A stretch of 64,000 nucleotides of DNA from Pseudomonas furukawaii (GTDB lineage Bacteria; Pseudomonadota; Gammaproteobacteria; Pseudomonadales; Pseudomonadaceae): NCBI RefSeq assembly GCF_002355475.1, contig NZ_AP014862.1, positions 5,022,001 to 5,086,000 of the forward strand, read 5' to 3'. Shown piece by piece: positions 1 to 9,566 of the stretch. A program made the position numbers and the translations under genes. The first letter of the stretch is position 1. Every line of letters starts with the position of its first letter. The notes beneath the pieces were generated by a model that did no database searches, had not been told where the DNA came from, and saw only the letters and a program-made list of their open reading frames with translations.

Positions 1-1
1 C

Positions 2-862
2 GAGATGATGGGCGGCAGCATCCAGCTGGAGAGCGAGCCCGGCCATGGCACCCGGATCAGCGTCGCCCTGAGCCTCCTGGAGCTGGCGCCGCTTCCTCCA
101 CGCCCCCGGCAGGAAATACCCGTCGAGGCGCTCGAAACCCAATCGCCCCTTAGGGTGCTGGTGGTGGATGACAATCCGGCCAACCGCGAACTGCTCAAGC
201 AGCAACTGGAGCATCTCGGGCACCGGGTGATCGAAGCCGAGCATGGCAAGGACGGGCTGAAGCGCTGGAAGCCGGGACGCTTCGACCTGGTGATCAGCGA
301 CTGCAACATGCCGGTGATGGATGGCTACGCATTGGCCCGCGCCATTCGTGAACGGGAAGCGCGCTGCGGCGGGACGCGGATACCAATCATCGGCTACACC
401 GCCAATGCCCAGCAGGAGGAACATGAGCGCTGTCGGCGCGCAGGGATGGACGCCTGCCTGTTCAAGCCCATCAGCCTGCGGCAGTTGTCGCAGCAGTTGG
501 CCATGCTGGAGGAGCAGCCGCTATCCGCAATGCCGGTCGCGAAGACGGGCGGGCTGCTGGATGAGCGGAACCCGGAACTCCGCCAGCACTTCCTCGAGAC
601 ACTGCTGAACGCCAACCGCAAGGACCTCGAACAACTGCGCGGCCATCTGGCCGCTGGCGAATGGCAGGAGGTTGCCGCAACGGCGCACAAGATCAAGGGA
701 GCGGCCCGCATCGTCCACGCCGAGGCCCTTTGCCAGAGCTGCGAGGCGCTGGAGGCAGCCTGGAATGATGAAAGACCCTTCGCGGAGCTGGCAGGCCTGG
801 CGGAACGGCTGGCCGAAGAAGTGGAGCGTCTGGAGGGACAATTGCTGGAAGCGTGCGAGTAG
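2..862 (+). CDS. Hybrid sensor histidine kinase, C-terminal part (partial at window start)
   Basis: The reading frame is open from the window edge, so the start lies upstream. The visible part begins at the end of a HATPase domain (a glycine-rich G2-like stretch, GHGTRISVAL). A receiver domain follows at about residues 50-165, with LVVDDN and a phospho-acceptor Asp in ISDCNMPVMDG. An Hpt domain follows at about residues 195-285, with the phospho-His in AHKIKGAA. This is the BvgS/EvgS-type phosphorelay layout: kinase, receiver, Hpt. The signal and the partner regulator cannot be told from this fragment. It converges on rplS across a shared terminator. Confidence 0.85.
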   Translation, partial: EMMGGSIQLESEPGHGTRISVALSLLELAPLPPRPRQEIPVEALETQSPLRVLVVDDNPANRELLKQQLEHLGHRVIEAEHGKDGLKRWKPGRFDLVISDCNMPVMDGYALARAIREREARCGGTRIPIIGYTANAQQEEHERCRRAGMDACLFKPISLRQLSQQLAMLEEQPLSAMPVAKTGGLLDERNPELRQHFLETLLNANRKDLEQLRGHLAAGEWQEVAATAHKIKGAARIVHAEALCQSCEALEAAWNDERPFAELAGLAERLAEEVERLEGQLLEACE

Positions 863-877
863 GCATCGCGCAGGCAT

Positions 878-915
878 GAAAAAGCCCGCCGCGGTTTCCC
901 GGGGCGGGCTTTTTC
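878..915. terminator. Bidirectional rho-independent terminator
   Basis: A GC-rich inverted repeat (AAAAAGCCCGCC ... GGCGGGCTTTTT) has an A-run on one side and a T-run on the other. It sits between the convergent sensor kinase and rplS genes, so it can stop transcription from both sides. Confidence 0.85.
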
Positions 916-927
916 GAGAAGCAGACC

Positions 928-1278
928 TTAGGCCAGCTTCTCCTTGATGCGAGCGGCCTTGCCGGACAGGTCGCGGAGGTAGTACAGCTTGGCCTTGCGT
1001 ACGTCGCCGCGGCGCTTGACGCTCAGGCTGTCAACCAGCGGGGAGTAGGTCTGGAAGGTACGCTCCACACCAACGCCGTTGGAGATCTTACGCACGGTGA
1101 AGGCGCTGTTCAGGCCGCGGTTACGCTTGGCGATGACCACACCTTCGAAGGCCTGCAGGCGGGAACGGTCGCCTTCTTTCACCTTCACTTGAACGATCAC
1201 GGTGTCGCCCGGGGCGAACGCCGGAATCTCTTTGTTCATTTGTTCAGCTTCGATCTGCTGAATGATCTTGTTGGTCAT
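928..1278 (-). CDS. rplS: 50S ribosomal protein L19
   Basis: The 116-residue protein matches L19 in length and sequence along its whole length (start [13 protein letters not shown], conserved core [13 protein letters not shown] and [14 protein letters not shown]). L19 sits at the 30S-50S interface. The ATG at 1278 is preceded by a clear TTAGGAG ribosome binding site. It is the last gene of the conserved rpsP-rimM-trmD-rplS operon, read on the minus strand, and ends just before a terminator shared with the convergent kinase gene. Confidence 0.98.
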   Translation of the reverse strand: MTNKIIQQIEAEQMNKEIPAFAPGDTVIVQVKVKEGDRSRLQAFEGVVIAKRNRGLNSAFTVRKISNGVGVERTFQTYSPLVDSLSVKRRGDVRKAKLYYLRDLSGKAARIKEKLA

Positions 1279-1322
1279 CGCTGTGCTCCTAAGGCAGGCC
1301 TTCTGGGCGTGCCATCGATACG

Positions 1323-2075
1323 TTAACTATCGTTCCGCTGGCGGATGTATTCCTCCAGCAGCTTTTTCTCTTCTCCAGAAAGCGAGCGGCAATCCAGAAG
1401 ATCGACCCGACGTTCCCAGGTACGCCCAAGCGCCTGCTGCAAACGCCATCGCCGGATGTGTTCGTGGTTGCCGCTTAGCAGCACCTCCGGAACACGCTTG
1501 CCTGCATACAACTCCGGACGGGTGTAGTGCGGGCAATCGAGCAGGCCATCCGTAAAGGAGTCCTCCTCGGCGGAGTCCGCGTGGCCCAAGGCTCCGGGCA
1601 GCAACCGCGTCACCGCATCGATCAGCACCATGGCCGGCAGCTCACCGCCGGACAGGACGTAATCACCAATCGACCATTCCTCATCGACGTGCTCTTCAAT
1701 GAAGCGCTCGTCGATGCCTTCGTAGCGCCCGGCGATGAGGATCAACGCTTCCTCCTTCGCCAGCTCGCGCACGGCCGCCTGCTTCAGCTGGCGTCCCTGC
1801 GGCGAGAGGTAGATCACCTTCGCCTTCTCCCCTGCCGCTGCCTTGGCTGCCGCCAGGGCCCGCTCCAGGGGCTGGATCTTCATCACCATGCCGGGACCAC
1901 CGCCGAAGGGCCGGTCATCCACCGTCTGGTGGCGGTCCTCGGTGAAGGCCCGCGGATTCCAGCAGTTGAGCTTCAGCAGCCCCTGCTTCACCGCACGACT
2001 GGTAATGCCGTACTGACTGATGGCAGCGAACATCTCGGGAAAGATGCTGATGACTTCAACCTGCATGTTCTTCAT
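1323..2075 (-). CDS. trmD: tRNA (guanine-37-N1)-methyltransferase TrmD
   Basis: TrmD (250 aa) methylates G37 of tRNAs with S-adenosylmethionine and so prevents +1 frameshifting. Recognisable parts are the N-terminal VISIFPEMF, the [14 protein letters not shown] loop, the SAM-binding trefoil-knot region with YLSPQGR and [12 protein letters not shown], and the [10 protein letters not shown] motif. The start at 2075 lies 9 nt after the rimM stop and has a GAGGGCC sequence upstream. An internal ATG three codons later is possible but less well placed. It is the third gene of the rpsP operon. Confidence 0.97.
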   Translation of the reverse strand: MKNMQVEVISIFPEMFAAISQYGITSRAVKQGLLKLNCWNPRAFTEDRHQTVDDRPFGGGPGMVMKIQPLERALAAAKAAAGEKAKVIYLSPQGRQLKQAAVRELAKEEALILIAGRYEGIDERFIEEHVDEEWSIGDYVLSGGELPAMVLIDAVTRLLPGALGHADSAEEDSFTDGLLDCPHYTRPELYAGKRVPEVLLSGNHEHIRRWRLQQALGRTWERRVDLLDCRSLSGEEKKLLEEYIRQRNDS

Positions 2076-2084
2076 GTCAGGCCC

Positions 2085-2621
2085 TCAGAAATCAACGTCC
2101 CACTCCACCCTCATCTCGCCGGACTCCAGGTCGATCGACTGCACGCACTGCTCCGTGTAGGGCAGCAGGCGTTCGCGATCATCCAGGCTTCCAGCACAGG
2201 GTTTGACCACCATCACATCGTTGGCGCCGGTCTCGAGCAGGTGATCGATGCGGCCGAGCAACTGCCCGTCCTGATTGATCACGTTGAGACCTTCCAACTG
2301 GTGCCAGTAGAACTCGTCTTGGTCGAGCTCAGGCAACTCACTGGCGGCAACGCAGATCTCGAAACCTGCATAGGTGCGGGCGATATCGCGATCGACCAGC
2401 CCCTTGAGCTGCACCACCAGAAACTTGCCCTGGACGCGTCCACCGGCAACTTCGACCTGCTTTACCTCGTTGTCACGCCTGAGCGTCCAACGGGGGTAAT
2501 CGAGCACGTTGTCCAGAGGATCGGTGAAGGAATAGACCTTCACTTCGCCACGTACGCCGTGCACCGAGAAAATCTTGCCGAGAACGATGAGTTCGTCGGC
2601 GGCGGCCGGCGTCGTGCTCAT
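2085..2621 (-). CDS. rimM: Ribosome maturation factor RimM
   Basis: RimM (178 aa) assists maturation of the 30S head and binds S19. The N-terminal RimM domain (LGKIFSVHGVRGEVKVYSFT) and the C-terminal PRC-barrel (residues about 100-175, with DEFYWHQLEGL and GANDVMVV) are both present and of usual length. The gene lies between rpsP (9-nt gap) and trmD (9-nt gap), the classical proteobacterial arrangement, so it is cotranscribed with them. Confidence 0.97.
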   Translation of the reverse strand: MSTTPAAADELIVLGKIFSVHGVRGEVKVYSFTDPLDNVLDYPRWTLRRDNEVKQVEVAGGRVQGKFLVVQLKGLVDRDIARTYAGFEICVAASELPELDQDEFYWHQLEGLNVINQDGQLLGRIDHLLETGANDVMVVKPCAGSLDDRERLLPYTEQCVQSIDLESGEMRVEWDVDF

Positions 2622-2630
2622 AAAAGATGC

Positions 2631-2882
2631 TTAGGCAACAGCCTTGGCAGCTTCCTTCAGCAGCTGAGCAACACGCTCAGACGGCTGGGCGCCCTGGCTC
2701 AGCCAGTAGCTGACGCGCTCCTGGTTCACGGACAGCTTGACTTCAGCGCCCTGAGCAACCGGGTTGAAGAAACCGACGCGCTCTACGAAGCGACCGTCGC
2801 GCGCATTGCGGCTGTTGGTCACGGTCAGGTGGTAGAAGGGGCGCTTCTTGGAGCCGCCACGGGCAAGACGGATGGTTACCAT
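2631..2882 (-). CDS. rpsP: 30S ribosomal protein S16
   Basis: S16 (83 aa) binds 16S rRNA early in 30S assembly. The N-terminus [19 protein letters not shown] is diagnostic of the family, and the length is normal. It is the first gene of the rpsP-rimM-trmD-rplS operon. A candidate sigma-70 promoter lies about 75 nt upstream, and ffh ends a further 90 bp away on the same strand. Confidence 0.98.
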   Translation of the reverse strand: MVTIRLARGGSKKRPFYHLTVTNSRNARDGRFVERVGFFNPVAQGAEVKLSVNQERVSYWLSQGAQPSERVAQLLKEAAKAVA

Positions 2883-2954
2883 TGAACTTCGTTCCTATAG
2901 TCGGTGCTTTTCAAGCTGTGCACACACATGGGCCATGGGCCCGAAAGGCCGCAT

Positions 2955-2982
2955 ATTCTAAGGATTATCCGGCCGATTGCAA
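2955..2982 (-). promoter_or_regulatory. Candidate sigma-70 promoter of the rpsP operon
   Basis: Read on the minus strand there is TTGCAA (-35-like, 4/6), a 16-bp spacer and TAGAAT (-10, 5/6), about 70 nt before rpsP. The boxes and position are seen directly. Promoter activity is inferred. Confidence 0.55.
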
Positions 2983-3010
2983 ATCTCTTTTGAGGGCCAC
3001 CTGTCGGTGG

Positions 3011-3068
3011 GAGCTACAAGCCGCAAGCGGGACGGTTTCCTGGAGCCCGCCGCTCGCAGCTTGCAGCC
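3011..3068. repeat. Imperfect inverted repeat downstream of ffh
   Basis: Two related arms (GCTACAAGCCGCAAGC and, inverted, GCTCGCAGCTTGCAGC) can fold into a hairpin directly after the ffh stop codon. It may act as terminator or mRNA stabiliser for ffh, and it resembles short dispersed Pseudomonas intergenic repeats. Confidence 0.5.
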
Positions 3069-3070
3069 GT

Positions 3071-4447
3071 TTACATCTTCGGCATGCCGCCGCCGGGGAA
3101 CATGCTGCCCATGCCCCGCATCATCTTGGCCATACCGCCCTTGGCGGTGACCTTCTTCATCATCTTCTGCATCTGCTTGTGCTGCTTGATGAGACGGCCG
3201 ACGTCCTGCACCTGGGTGCCGGAGCCCAGCGCGATACGGCGCTTTCGGGAACCGCTGATCATTTCCGGGTCGCGGCGTTCGGCGGGCGTCATGGAGTTGA
3301 TGATCGCCTCCATCTGCTTGAACTGCTTTTCCGCCGCGTTCTGTGCGTTGCCCATCTGCGCCAGGTTGACGCCTCCCAGCATGGGCAGCTTGTCCATCAG
3401 GCCGCCCAAGCCGCCCATGTTCTTCATCTGCTGCAGTTGGTCGCGGAAGTCTTCGAGATCGAAGCCCTTGCCCTTCTTGATCTTCTTGGCGAGCTTCTCG
3501 GCCTTCTCGCGGTCCATGGTCTGCTCGGCCTGCTCGATCAGGCTGAGGACGTCGCCCATCCCGAGGATGCGCGAGGCGACACGGTCCGGGTGGAAGGGGT
3601 CGAGGGCTTCGGTCTTCTCGCCCATGCCGAGGAACTTGATCGGCTTGCCGGTGATGGCGCGCACGGACAGGGCGGCGCCACCCCGGGCGTCGCCATCGAC
3701 CTTGGTCAGCACCACGCCGGTGAGCGGCAGGGCGTCATTGAAGGCCTTGGCGGTGTTGGCGGCGTCCTGGCCGGTCATGGCGTCGACCACGAACAGGGTC
3801 TCCACCGGCTTGATGGCGGCATGGACCTGCTTGATCTCGTCCATCATGGCGGCGTCGACGTGCAGACGACCCGCGGTGTCGACAATGACGACATCGATGA
3901 ACTTCAGCTTCGCCTCGCGGATCGCCGCCTGGGCGATGTCCACCGGCTTCTGGCTGGTATCGGAGGGGAAGAAGGTGACGCCGATGTCGTTGGCCAGGGT
4001 TTCCAGCTGCTTGATCGCCGCCGGGCGGTAGACGTCCGCGGACACCACCAGCACGGTCTTCTTCTTGCGCTCCTTGAGGAAGCGCGACAGCTTGCCCACC
4101 GTGGTGGTCTTGCCCGCACCCTGGAGACCGGCCATGAGGATCACCGCCGGCGGCGCTGCGTTCAGCGCCAGGTCCTCGTTGGCGGCGCCCATCAGCTCCA
4201 CCAGTTCGGCCTGGACGATCTTCACGAAGGCCTGGCCCGGGGTCAGGCTCTTGGAAACCTCTGTACCGACCGCACGTTCCTTGATCTTGGCGACGAAGTC
4301 CTTCACCACCGGCAAGGCGACGTCGGCTTCGAGCAGGGCCATGCGCACTTCGCGCAGGGTGTCCTTGATGTTGTCCTCGGTCAGCTTGGCCTTGCCGGTG
4401 ACATGGCGCAGCGTCTGTGAGAGGCGGTCGGTTAGGTTTTCAAACAT
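3071..4447 (-). CDS. ffh: Signal recognition particle protein Ffh
   Basis: Ffh (458 aa) is the SRP54 GTPase that, with 4.5S RNA and FtsY, targets membrane proteins to the translocon. The N-terminal helical bundle is followed by the GTPase domain: P-loop GLQGAGKTTTVGK near residue 105, DTAGRLHVD near 190, TKVDGDARGG near 247. The methionine-rich M domain ends in GSMFPGGGMPKM. The start at 4447 is the family start. It is separated from rpsP by a repeat and a promoter, and is divergent from the CcsA-like gene. Confidence 0.98.
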   Translation of the reverse strand: MFENLTDRLSQTLRHVTGKAKLTEDNIKDTLREVRMALLEADVALPVVKDFVAKIKERAVGTEVSKSLTPGQAFVKIVQAELVELMGAANEDLALNAAPPAVILMAGLQGAGKTTTVGKLSRFLKERKKKTVLVVSADVYRPAAIKQLETLANDIGVTFFPSDTSQKPVDIAQAAIREAKLKFIDVVIVDTAGRLHVDAAMMDEIKQVHAAIKPVETLFVVDAMTGQDAANTAKAFNDALPLTGVVLTKVDGDARGGAALSVRAITGKPIKFLGMGEKTEALDPFHPDRVASRILGMGDVLSLIEQAEQTMDREKAEKLAKKIKKGKGFDLEDFRDQLQQMKNMGGLGGLMDKLPMLGGVNLAQMGNAQNAAEKQFKQMEAIINSMTPAERRDPEMISGSRKRRIALGSGTQVQDVGRLIKQHKQMQKMMKKVTAKGGMAKMMRGMGSMFPGGGMPKM

Positions 4448-4602
4448 GCGCGTTCCTTTCGGGCTCTTGGAGCCCCGGCTGAGCTTGCTGCAGGCGGCGG
4501 AGTATAACCAAGTGTCAGCCCCGCCGACACCGCCAACGGTCTTTCACCGGCAGGCCTTGTATGCCACACTCACTGCCTTTCGGGCTTGCCTTACAAGGAC
4601 TT

Positions 4603-5403
4603 ATGCACCCTCTGCTGCCCAGCCTCCTGGCTGCATTCCTCTATACGGGCACCACGGCTTACCAGGGTCTTCGCCTCAGTCGGCGCGCCACGCCGGACAA
4701 GCGCCTGCTGGTGCTCGGCGGTGGCCTGGCCCTGCTCGCCCATGGCGCCGCGCTGATCCTCCAGCTGCTGACCCCTGGCGGGCTCTACCTGGACTTCTTC
4801 AATTCCGCCAGCCTGATCGCCGCCGCTGTGATCCTGCTCACCCTGGTCGCCGTGGCGCGGATTCCCATCGAGAACCTGCTGCTCCTGCTGCTGCCCCTGG
4901 GCACCCTGACGACCCTGGCAGCCGCCCTAGTCCCGGGAGGCACGTCGCAGGCGATCAACGAAGAGCCGGGCATCCTCGCCCATATCCTGCTGTCGATCCT
5001 GGCCTATGGCCTCCTGACCATGGCGATGTTCCAGTCCCTGCTGCTTCTCCTGCAGGACTACCAGCTCAAGCACAAGCACCCTTCGGGACTGATCCGCAGC
5101 TTCCCGGCCCTTCAGACCATGGAAAGCCTGCTGTTCGGCTTCCTCTGGGCCGGCTGGAGCCTGCTCTCGCTGTCGCTGATTTCCGGCTGGGTGTTCGTCG
5201 ACAACCTGTTCGCCCAGCACCTGGCCCACAAGACCATCCTCTCCTGCATCGCCTGGGTGGTCTTCAGCGTGCTCCTCTGGGGTCGCCATCAACTGGGCTG
5301 GCGTGGGCACAAGGCCATCCGCTGGACCCTGGCAGGCTTCTGCCTGCTGATGCTGGCGTACTTCGGCAGCAAGCTGGTCCGCGAATTCATCCTGCATATC
5401 TGA
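4603..5403 (+). CDS. CcsA-like inner membrane protein (YpjD family)
   Basis: A polytopic membrane protein (266 aa, about eight hydrophobic segments) of the cytochrome c assembly/YpjD family. It ends with the family-typical LAHKTILSCIAWVVF and GWRGHKAIRW region. I placed the start at 4603 (MHPLLPSLLAAFLYTG) because an AAGGAC ribosome binding site lies just before it. A longer in-frame start at 4561 has none. The family is commonly found between ffh and a CorB/CorC-type gene, also in enterobacteria, as here. A haem-handling role is suggested by the fold family only; the exact function is not known to me. Confidence 0.85.
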   Translation: MHPLLPSLLAAFLYTGTTAYQGLRLSRRATPDKRLLVLGGGLALLAHGAALILQLLTPGGLYLDFFNSASLIAAAVILLTLVAVARIPIENLLLLLLPLGTLTTLAAALVPGGTSQAINEEPGILAHILLSILAYGLLTMAMFQSLLLLLQDYQLKHKHPSGLIRSFPALQTMESLLFGFLWAGWSLLSLSLISGWVFVDNLFAQHLAHKTILSCIAWVVFSVLLWGRHQLGWRGHKAIRWTLAGFCLLMLAYFGSKLVREFILHI

Positions 5404-5412
5404 CACGCCACC

Positions 5413-6237
5413 ATGCACGGACTGCTCGCCGGCCTCCTCCTCGGGATCACCCTCTCCCTGGTGGCCGGTGCGGCGGTCGCCTGGATCACGAGCCGGCGCC
5501 GCCACGGCGTCGAGATCCAGCCGCAATCGCGCATGCCCGTCGCTGTGACCCAAGCCCTGCAGCAGGTCACCCTCGGCGCCATCATGATTCCCCGCAGTGA
5601 AATCCAGGGCATCGACCTCAACGCCTCGCCGGAACAGATCCTCGCTCAGTTGCAGGACGCCACCCACACCCGCCTGCCGCTGTATCGCGGCGACATCAAC
5701 CAGATAGAAGGCATCCTCCACCTCCGCCGCCTCCCCCGCCTGCTCGCAGGGGGCACGCCCAGCGTGGAAGCCTTGCTGGCGGCGAGCCGGAGCACCTACT
5801 TCGTCCCGGAAAGCACGCCCCTGCTGACCCAACTGGTGAACTTCCAGAAGCAACAGCGGCGCCTCGGCATCGTGGTGGACGAGTACGGTGACGTGGTGGG
5901 ACTCGTCAGCCTGGAGGACATCTTCCAGGAACTGGTGGGCGAGTTCGGCAGCCTGGAGGACCTGGCCCCCAACCCCGGCATCCAGCCCCGGGAGGGTGGC
6001 CGCTACGAACTGGATGGCTCACTGCACCTGCGGGAGCTGAACCGGGTACTGGGCTGGCACCTGCCCTGCGACGGCCCCAAGACCCTCAACGGCCTGATCA
6101 CCGAAGCCCTGGAGCAGATCCCCGACTGCGGCGTCTGCCTCAAGGTCGGTCCCTATCGCCTGGAGATCCTCCAATCCGGCGAGAACCGGGTACAGCGGGT
6201 ACTGGCCTGGCGAGTGGGCCTCAAGCCCGGAGCCTGA
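5413..6237 (+). CDS. CorC/HlyC-type CBS-domain protein lacking the DUF21 membrane domain
   Basis: The 274-residue protein has one N-terminal hydrophobic segment (residues 2-25), a CBS pair (from IMIPRSEIQGI to VDEYGDVVGLVSLEDIFQE) and a C-terminal CorC/HlyC transporter-associated domain (about 195-272). Usual members of the CNNM/CorB family have an extra DUF21 domain of 3-4 membrane helices before the CBS pair and are about 420 residues long. Here the sequence goes from the single helix almost directly to the CBS pair. It starts 10 nt after the YpjD-like gene and is probably cotranscribed. A full CorC-like Mg/Co transport role is doubtful without DUF21. Confidence 0.8.
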   Translation: MHGLLAGLLLGITLSLVAGAAVAWITSRRRHGVEIQPQSRMPVAVTQALQQVTLGAIMIPRSEIQGIDLNASPEQILAQLQDATHTRLPLYRGDINQIEGILHLRRLPRLLAGGTPSVEALLAASRSTYFVPESTPLLTQLVNFQKQQRRLGIVVDEYGDVVGLVSLEDIFQELVGEFGSLEDLAPNPGIQPREGGRYELDGSLHLRELNRVLGWHLPCDGPKTLNGLITEALEQIPDCGVCLKVGPYRLEILQSGENRVQRVLAWRVGLKPGA

Positions 6238-6244
6238 CGCTCCT

Positions 6245-7012
6245 TCAGGCCCCCTCGTGGGCGACCGGCTGCTCCACGCGCACCGCCAGGCGGGTGGCGA
6301 ACCAGTGCGCCAACTCCTCACCCCAGACCCGATAGCCCAGTGTCGAGGGATGGTAGCCGTCCAGTGCCAGATACTCCCGACGCATCTCCAGCCGGGTGGC
6401 GCAGCAGTCCCAGCCCTCTCGGGCGGCCAACGACTGCAACTGGCGATCGAGCAGTCTCGCTCGCCAGCCCAGCAGTAGCCGCAGCAGCCAGGGTAGCGCG
6501 GTGAAATGCTCCAGCGGCGGCACTCCGGCGAGCGCCACGCGTGCGCCGCGAACGGCGAAATGCCCGGCCAGGCCATTCAGGGCCGATAGCCAGCCCCGAC
6601 TGGAGCTGAAATGCGTGGTGTCGTTGACCCCGAAGACCAGCAGCACCAGATCGAAGGATTCGTCCGCCACCCTCGGCAGCAACCGCGCCCGGGCGCCCGC
6701 CGCCGTGATGCCGTTTTCACCACAGGCCCGCCAACTCACGGGCCGCTGCAGGCGACTCGCCAAGGCTCCGGCCAGTTGCCCGGCCAGGGCGAAATCCAGG
6801 CAGGACACGCCAACGCCCGCAACCGTGGATTCACCGATCAGGAGCAAGCGCAGGGGCTCACCCGGCGTGTCCGCCCCGGCCAGCCCCCGATCAGGCCCAG
6901 CGGCGGGCGCCAGGCGTAGGGCATTACGACGAGCCTGCACGGCCATGGGCAATGCCAGGGGCGACAGCGACAGCGTCGCCGCCCACCAGCACCAACCGGC
7001 CAGGTGGATCAC
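6245..7012 (-). CDS. SGNH/GDSL-family hydrolase
   Basis: The protein (255 aa) shows the SGNH hydrolase blocks: GESTVAGVG (nucleophile Ser), GENGITA (Gly/Asn region), VFGVNDTTH (Asn) and DGYHPS (Asp and His of the triad) near the C-terminus. A hydrophobic N-terminus suggests membrane or periplasmic location. The assigned start is GTG at 7012, overlapping the purT stop by 4 nt (GTGA), which suggests translational coupling. There is no strong Shine-Dalgarno, so an internal ATG near residue 23 is an alternative. The substrate (ester, lipid or acetylated glycan) is unknown. Confidence 0.8.
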   Translation of the reverse strand: MIHLAGWCWWAATLSLSPLALPMAVQARRNALRLAPAAGPDRGLAGADTPGEPLRLLLIGESTVAGVGVSCLDFALAGQLAGALASRLQRPVSWRACGENGITAAGARARLLPRVADESFDLVLLVFGVNDTTHFSSSRGWLSALNGLAGHFAVRGARVALAGVPPLEHFTALPWLLRLLLGWRARLLDRQLQSLAAREGWDCCATRLEMRREYLALDGYHPSTLGYRVWGEELAHWFATRLAVRVEQPVAHEGA

Positions 7013-8190
7013 AGCAGGATGTCGACTGCCTGGGCAGAACGGGTCGCCTTGGCGCGCGCCAGGTCGGTGGACTCGTCCCTCGCCAGGGCAACGCCCATGC
7101 GGCGCTGTCCGTCCACTTCCGGCTTGCCGAAGAGGCGCAGCGCGGTGTCGGGCTCACTGAGGGCCACCGCCAGGTTGCCGAAGCTGACCTGATTCGAAGT
7201 GCCCTCCACCAGGATCACCGCCGACGCGGACGGCCCCTGCTGGCGGATGACCGGGATCGGCAGGCCGAGGATGGCCCGGGCATGCAGGGCGAACTCGGAC
7301 AGGTCCTGGGAAATCAGGGTCACCAGGCCGGTGTCGTGGGGGCGCGGAGACACCTCGCTGAACCACACCTGGTCGCCCTTGATGAACAGCTCCACGCCGA
7401 ACAGGCCACGCCCGCCCAGAGCCTCGGTGACCGCCTGGGCGATGCGCTCGGACTCGGCCAGGGCCTTCGGACTCATGGCCTGGGGCTGCCAGGACTCGTG
7501 GTAGTCGCCCTTCACCTGGCGGTGGCCGATCGGCGCACAGAAGCTGGTGCCGCCGATATGCCGCACGGTGAGCAGGGTGATCTCGTAGTCGAAGTCGATG
7601 AAGCCCTCCACGATGACCCGTCCCTTGCCGGCGCGCCCGCCCTCCTGGGCGTAGTCCCAGGCCGCCTTGAGGTCGGCATCGGACTTGAGCACCGACTGCC
7701 CCTTGCCCGAGGAACTCATGATCGGCTTGACCACGCAGGGGTAGCCGACACTTGCGGCGGCGGCGGCGTAATCCTCGAAGGTATCGGCGAAATGGTAGGG
7801 CGAGGTGGGCAGGCCCAGCTCCTCCGCCGCCAGGCGCCGGATGCCTTCGCGGTTCATGGTCAGCTGCGCGGCACGGGCGGTGGGCACGACCGTGAAACCT
7901 TCGGCCTCCAGTTCCACCAGGGTGGCGGTGGCGATGGCCTCGATCTCCGGCACGATGTAATGGGGTTGTTCCCGCTCGATCACGGCACGCAGGGCCGCGC
8001 CATCGAGCATGCTGATCACGTGGCTGCGATGGGCCACCTGCATGGCGGGGGCGTCGGCGTAACGGTCCACGGCGATCACTTCGCAGCCCAGGCGCTGCAG
8101 TTCGATCACCACTTCCTTGCCGAGCTCGCCGGAGCCGCACAGCAGTACGCGGGTCGCGCTGGGCGACAAGGGGGTTCCAATACGGGGCAT
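7009..8190 (-). CDS. purT: Formate-dependent phosphoribosylglycinamide formyltransferase PurT
   Basis: PurT converts GAR to formyl-GAR using formate and ATP in purine synthesis, an alternative to folate-dependent PurN. The protein is an ATP-grasp enzyme: N-terminal [20 protein letters not shown], central [16 protein letters not shown] (ATP loop), C-terminal [20 protein letters not shown] with metal-binding acidic residues. I chose ATG 8190 (393 aa, usual length) because GAGGAA precedes it. A start seven codons upstream is possible. It follows DUF1289 by 17 nt and overlaps the SGNH gene. Confidence 0.97.
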   Translation of the reverse strand: MPRIGTPLSPSATRVLLCGSGELGKEVVIELQRLGCEVIAVDRYADAPAMQVAHRSHVISMLDGAALRAVIEREQPHYIVPEIEAIATATLVELEAEGFTVVPTARAAQLTMNREGIRRLAAEELGLPTSPYHFADTFEDYAAAAASVGYPCVVKPIMSSSGKGQSVLKSDADLKAAWDYAQEGGRAGKGRVIVEGFIDFDYEITLLTVRHIGGTSFCAPIGHRQVKGDYHESWQPQAMSPKALAESERIAQAVTEALGGRGLFGVELFIKGDQVWFSEVSPRPHDTGLVTLISQDLSEFALHARAILGLPIPVIRQQGPSASAVILVEGTSNQVSFGNLAVALSEPDTALRLFGKPEVDGQRRMGVALARDESTDLARAKATRSAQAVDILL

Positions 8191-8207
8191 GGGGTTTCCT
8201 CGGGGAG

Positions 8208-8414
8208 TCAAGAAGCCTTGGGGGACGTCATGTACAGGCCGCCGGCCTGGGCCCGCTCATGGCAACGGACCAGGACTTCGCGGCGCTCGGCGTTGTCCAT
8301 GCGGCCCCAGCGGGTGATTTCGTCAGCGCTGCGCTGGCAGCCGCTGCAGATGTCGTGGTCGTCCAGCACGCAGACCTGGACGCAGGGCGAGCGGACGGGG
8401 CGTTCAGCGTCCAT
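8208..8414 (-). CDS. DUF1289 domain protein
   Basis: A 68-residue protein with the DUF1289 cysteine pattern: [21 protein letters not shown], followed by EITRWGRM. The four cysteines suggest a small metal-binding (zinc or iron-sulfur) domain; this is family inference. It overlaps the stop of the gamma-carbonic anhydrase gene by 1 nt and lies 17 nt before purT, so it is inside the same operon. The molecular role is not known. Confidence 0.85.
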   Translation of the reverse strand: MDAERPVRSPCVQVCVLDDHDICSGCQRSADEITRWGRMDNAERREVLVRCHERAQAGGLYMTSPKAS

Positions 8415-8938
8415 CAGTCGTCCTGCTCCACCAGGTCCCGGGCATAGCGCTGGGCGTTGTGTACGTAGTGGGCGGCACTGGCTTCGAGCATCTTCTTCTG
8501 CTGCTCGGTGAGCTCGCGCACCACCTTGCCGGGGGAGCCCATGACGAGGGAGCCATCGGGGATCTCCTTGCCCTCGGGAATCAGCGTGTTGGCACCGATG
8601 ATGCAGTACTTGCCGATCTTCGCGCCGTTGAGCACCACCGCGTTGATGCCGATCAGGCTGAAGTCGTCGACGCTGCAGCCGTGGAGCATGGCGTTATGGC
8701 CGATGGTGACGGAGCGGCCGATGGTCAACGGGAACCCCATGTCGGTGTGCATGACGGTGCCGTCCTGGACATTGCTGTTCTCGCCGATATGGATCAGCTC
8801 GTTGTCGCCGCGCAGTACGGCGCCGAACCAGACACTGGCTCCTGCATCCAGGCGGACCTTGCCCACCAGGGTGGCGCCGGGGGCGGTCCAGCTGTCGGGA
8901 TGGGCATCGACCCGGGCGGTTCCAAGGCGGTATTTCAT
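8414..8938 (-). CDS. Gamma-class carbonic anhydrase-like hexapeptide protein
   Basis: A 174-residue left-handed beta-helix protein of the PaaY/YrdA/CaiE group. Hexapeptide repeats run through residues 15-140 (for example [29 protein letters not shown]). The metal-ligand histidines of the family are present in MHTDMG and GHNAMLHG. Members bind zinc or iron and may be carbonic anhydrases or thioesterase-like. The start at 8938 has GAGGAGC upstream. The gene is between a NUDIX hydrolase (25-nt gap) and DUF1289 (1-nt overlap). Confidence 0.9.
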   Translation of the reverse strand: MKYRLGTARVDAHPDSWTAPGATLVGKVRLDAGASVWFGAVLRGDNELIHIGENSNVQDGTVMHTDMGFPLTIGRSVTIGHNAMLHGCSVDDFSLIGINAVVLNGAKIGKYCIIGANTLIPEGKEIPDGSLVMGSPGKVVRELTEQQKKMLEASAAHYVHNAQRYARDLVEQDD

Positions 8939-8963
8939 CAGGCGCTCCTCGAACGGGGCTTGT

Positions 8964-9566
8964 CTATTTGAGTGATATGAAGCTTGCGGGCGCGCGGGAC
9001 ATCTCGATGCCCGCGTCGTAGACCAGGTTGACCAGCTCGACCACCATGATCGCGGTCAGGCCCCAGATCTTGTATTCCCCGAACTGGTAGCTGGGTACGT
9101 ACCAGCTGCGGCCCAGATAATCGATACGGTGAGTGACCTGGCGCGGGTCATCCCGGAAGAAGGCCAGCGGCACGCTGAACACCGAGTCGATCTCACCATG
9201 GTTGGCCCTGTACTCGACGAAGTCCGGCACCAGCCCCACATAGGGCGTGACCTTGATGCCATGACGGGAAACCAGGGTGCTGAGCGGACCGATCACCTCC
9301 ACCAGCCCCGGGGGCAGGCCGACCTCCTCCTCCGCCTCGCGCAGGGCCGTCTGCACCAGATCGGCATCTTCCGGATCACGGCGACCGCCGGGAAAGGCCA
9401 CCTCGCCGCCGTGGGTGGACAACCCGCTGGCGCGCAGGGTCAGGACCAGTTCAGGCTCGTCACTGCGGGTGACAGGCACCAGAACCGCGGCTTCAGGGAA
9501 GCCATGGTCGGTTTCCAGGGTCATCGGGGAATAGCGCTGCACACGTCGGAGCAGGTCGTCCAGCAT
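8964..9566 (-). CDS. NUDIX hydrolase, CoA pyrophosphatase-like
   Basis: The 200-residue protein carries the NUDIX box [20 protein letters not shown] plus EVGLPP (about residues 65-88). Just before it is the [13 protein letters not shown] signature typical of CoA diphosphatases (NudL/YeaB, UPF0035). It probably cleaves CoA or its derivatives to 4'-phosphopantetheine and ADP. The start at 9566 (MLDDLLRRV) is preceded by GAGAAG; a longer frame upstream looks like non-coding sequence. It is the first gene of the operon leading to purT and is divergent from another NUDIX gene. Confidence 0.9.
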   Translation of the reverse strand: MLDDLLRRVQRYSPMTLETDHGFPEAAVLVPVTRSDEPELVLTLRASGLSTHGGEVAFPGGRRDPEDADLVQTALREAEEEVGLPPGLVEVIGPLSTLVSRHGIKVTPYVGLVPDFVEYRANHGEIDSVFSVPLAFFRDDPRQVTHRIDYLGRSWYVPSYQFGEYKIWGLTAIMVVELVNLVYDAGIEMSRAPASFISLK

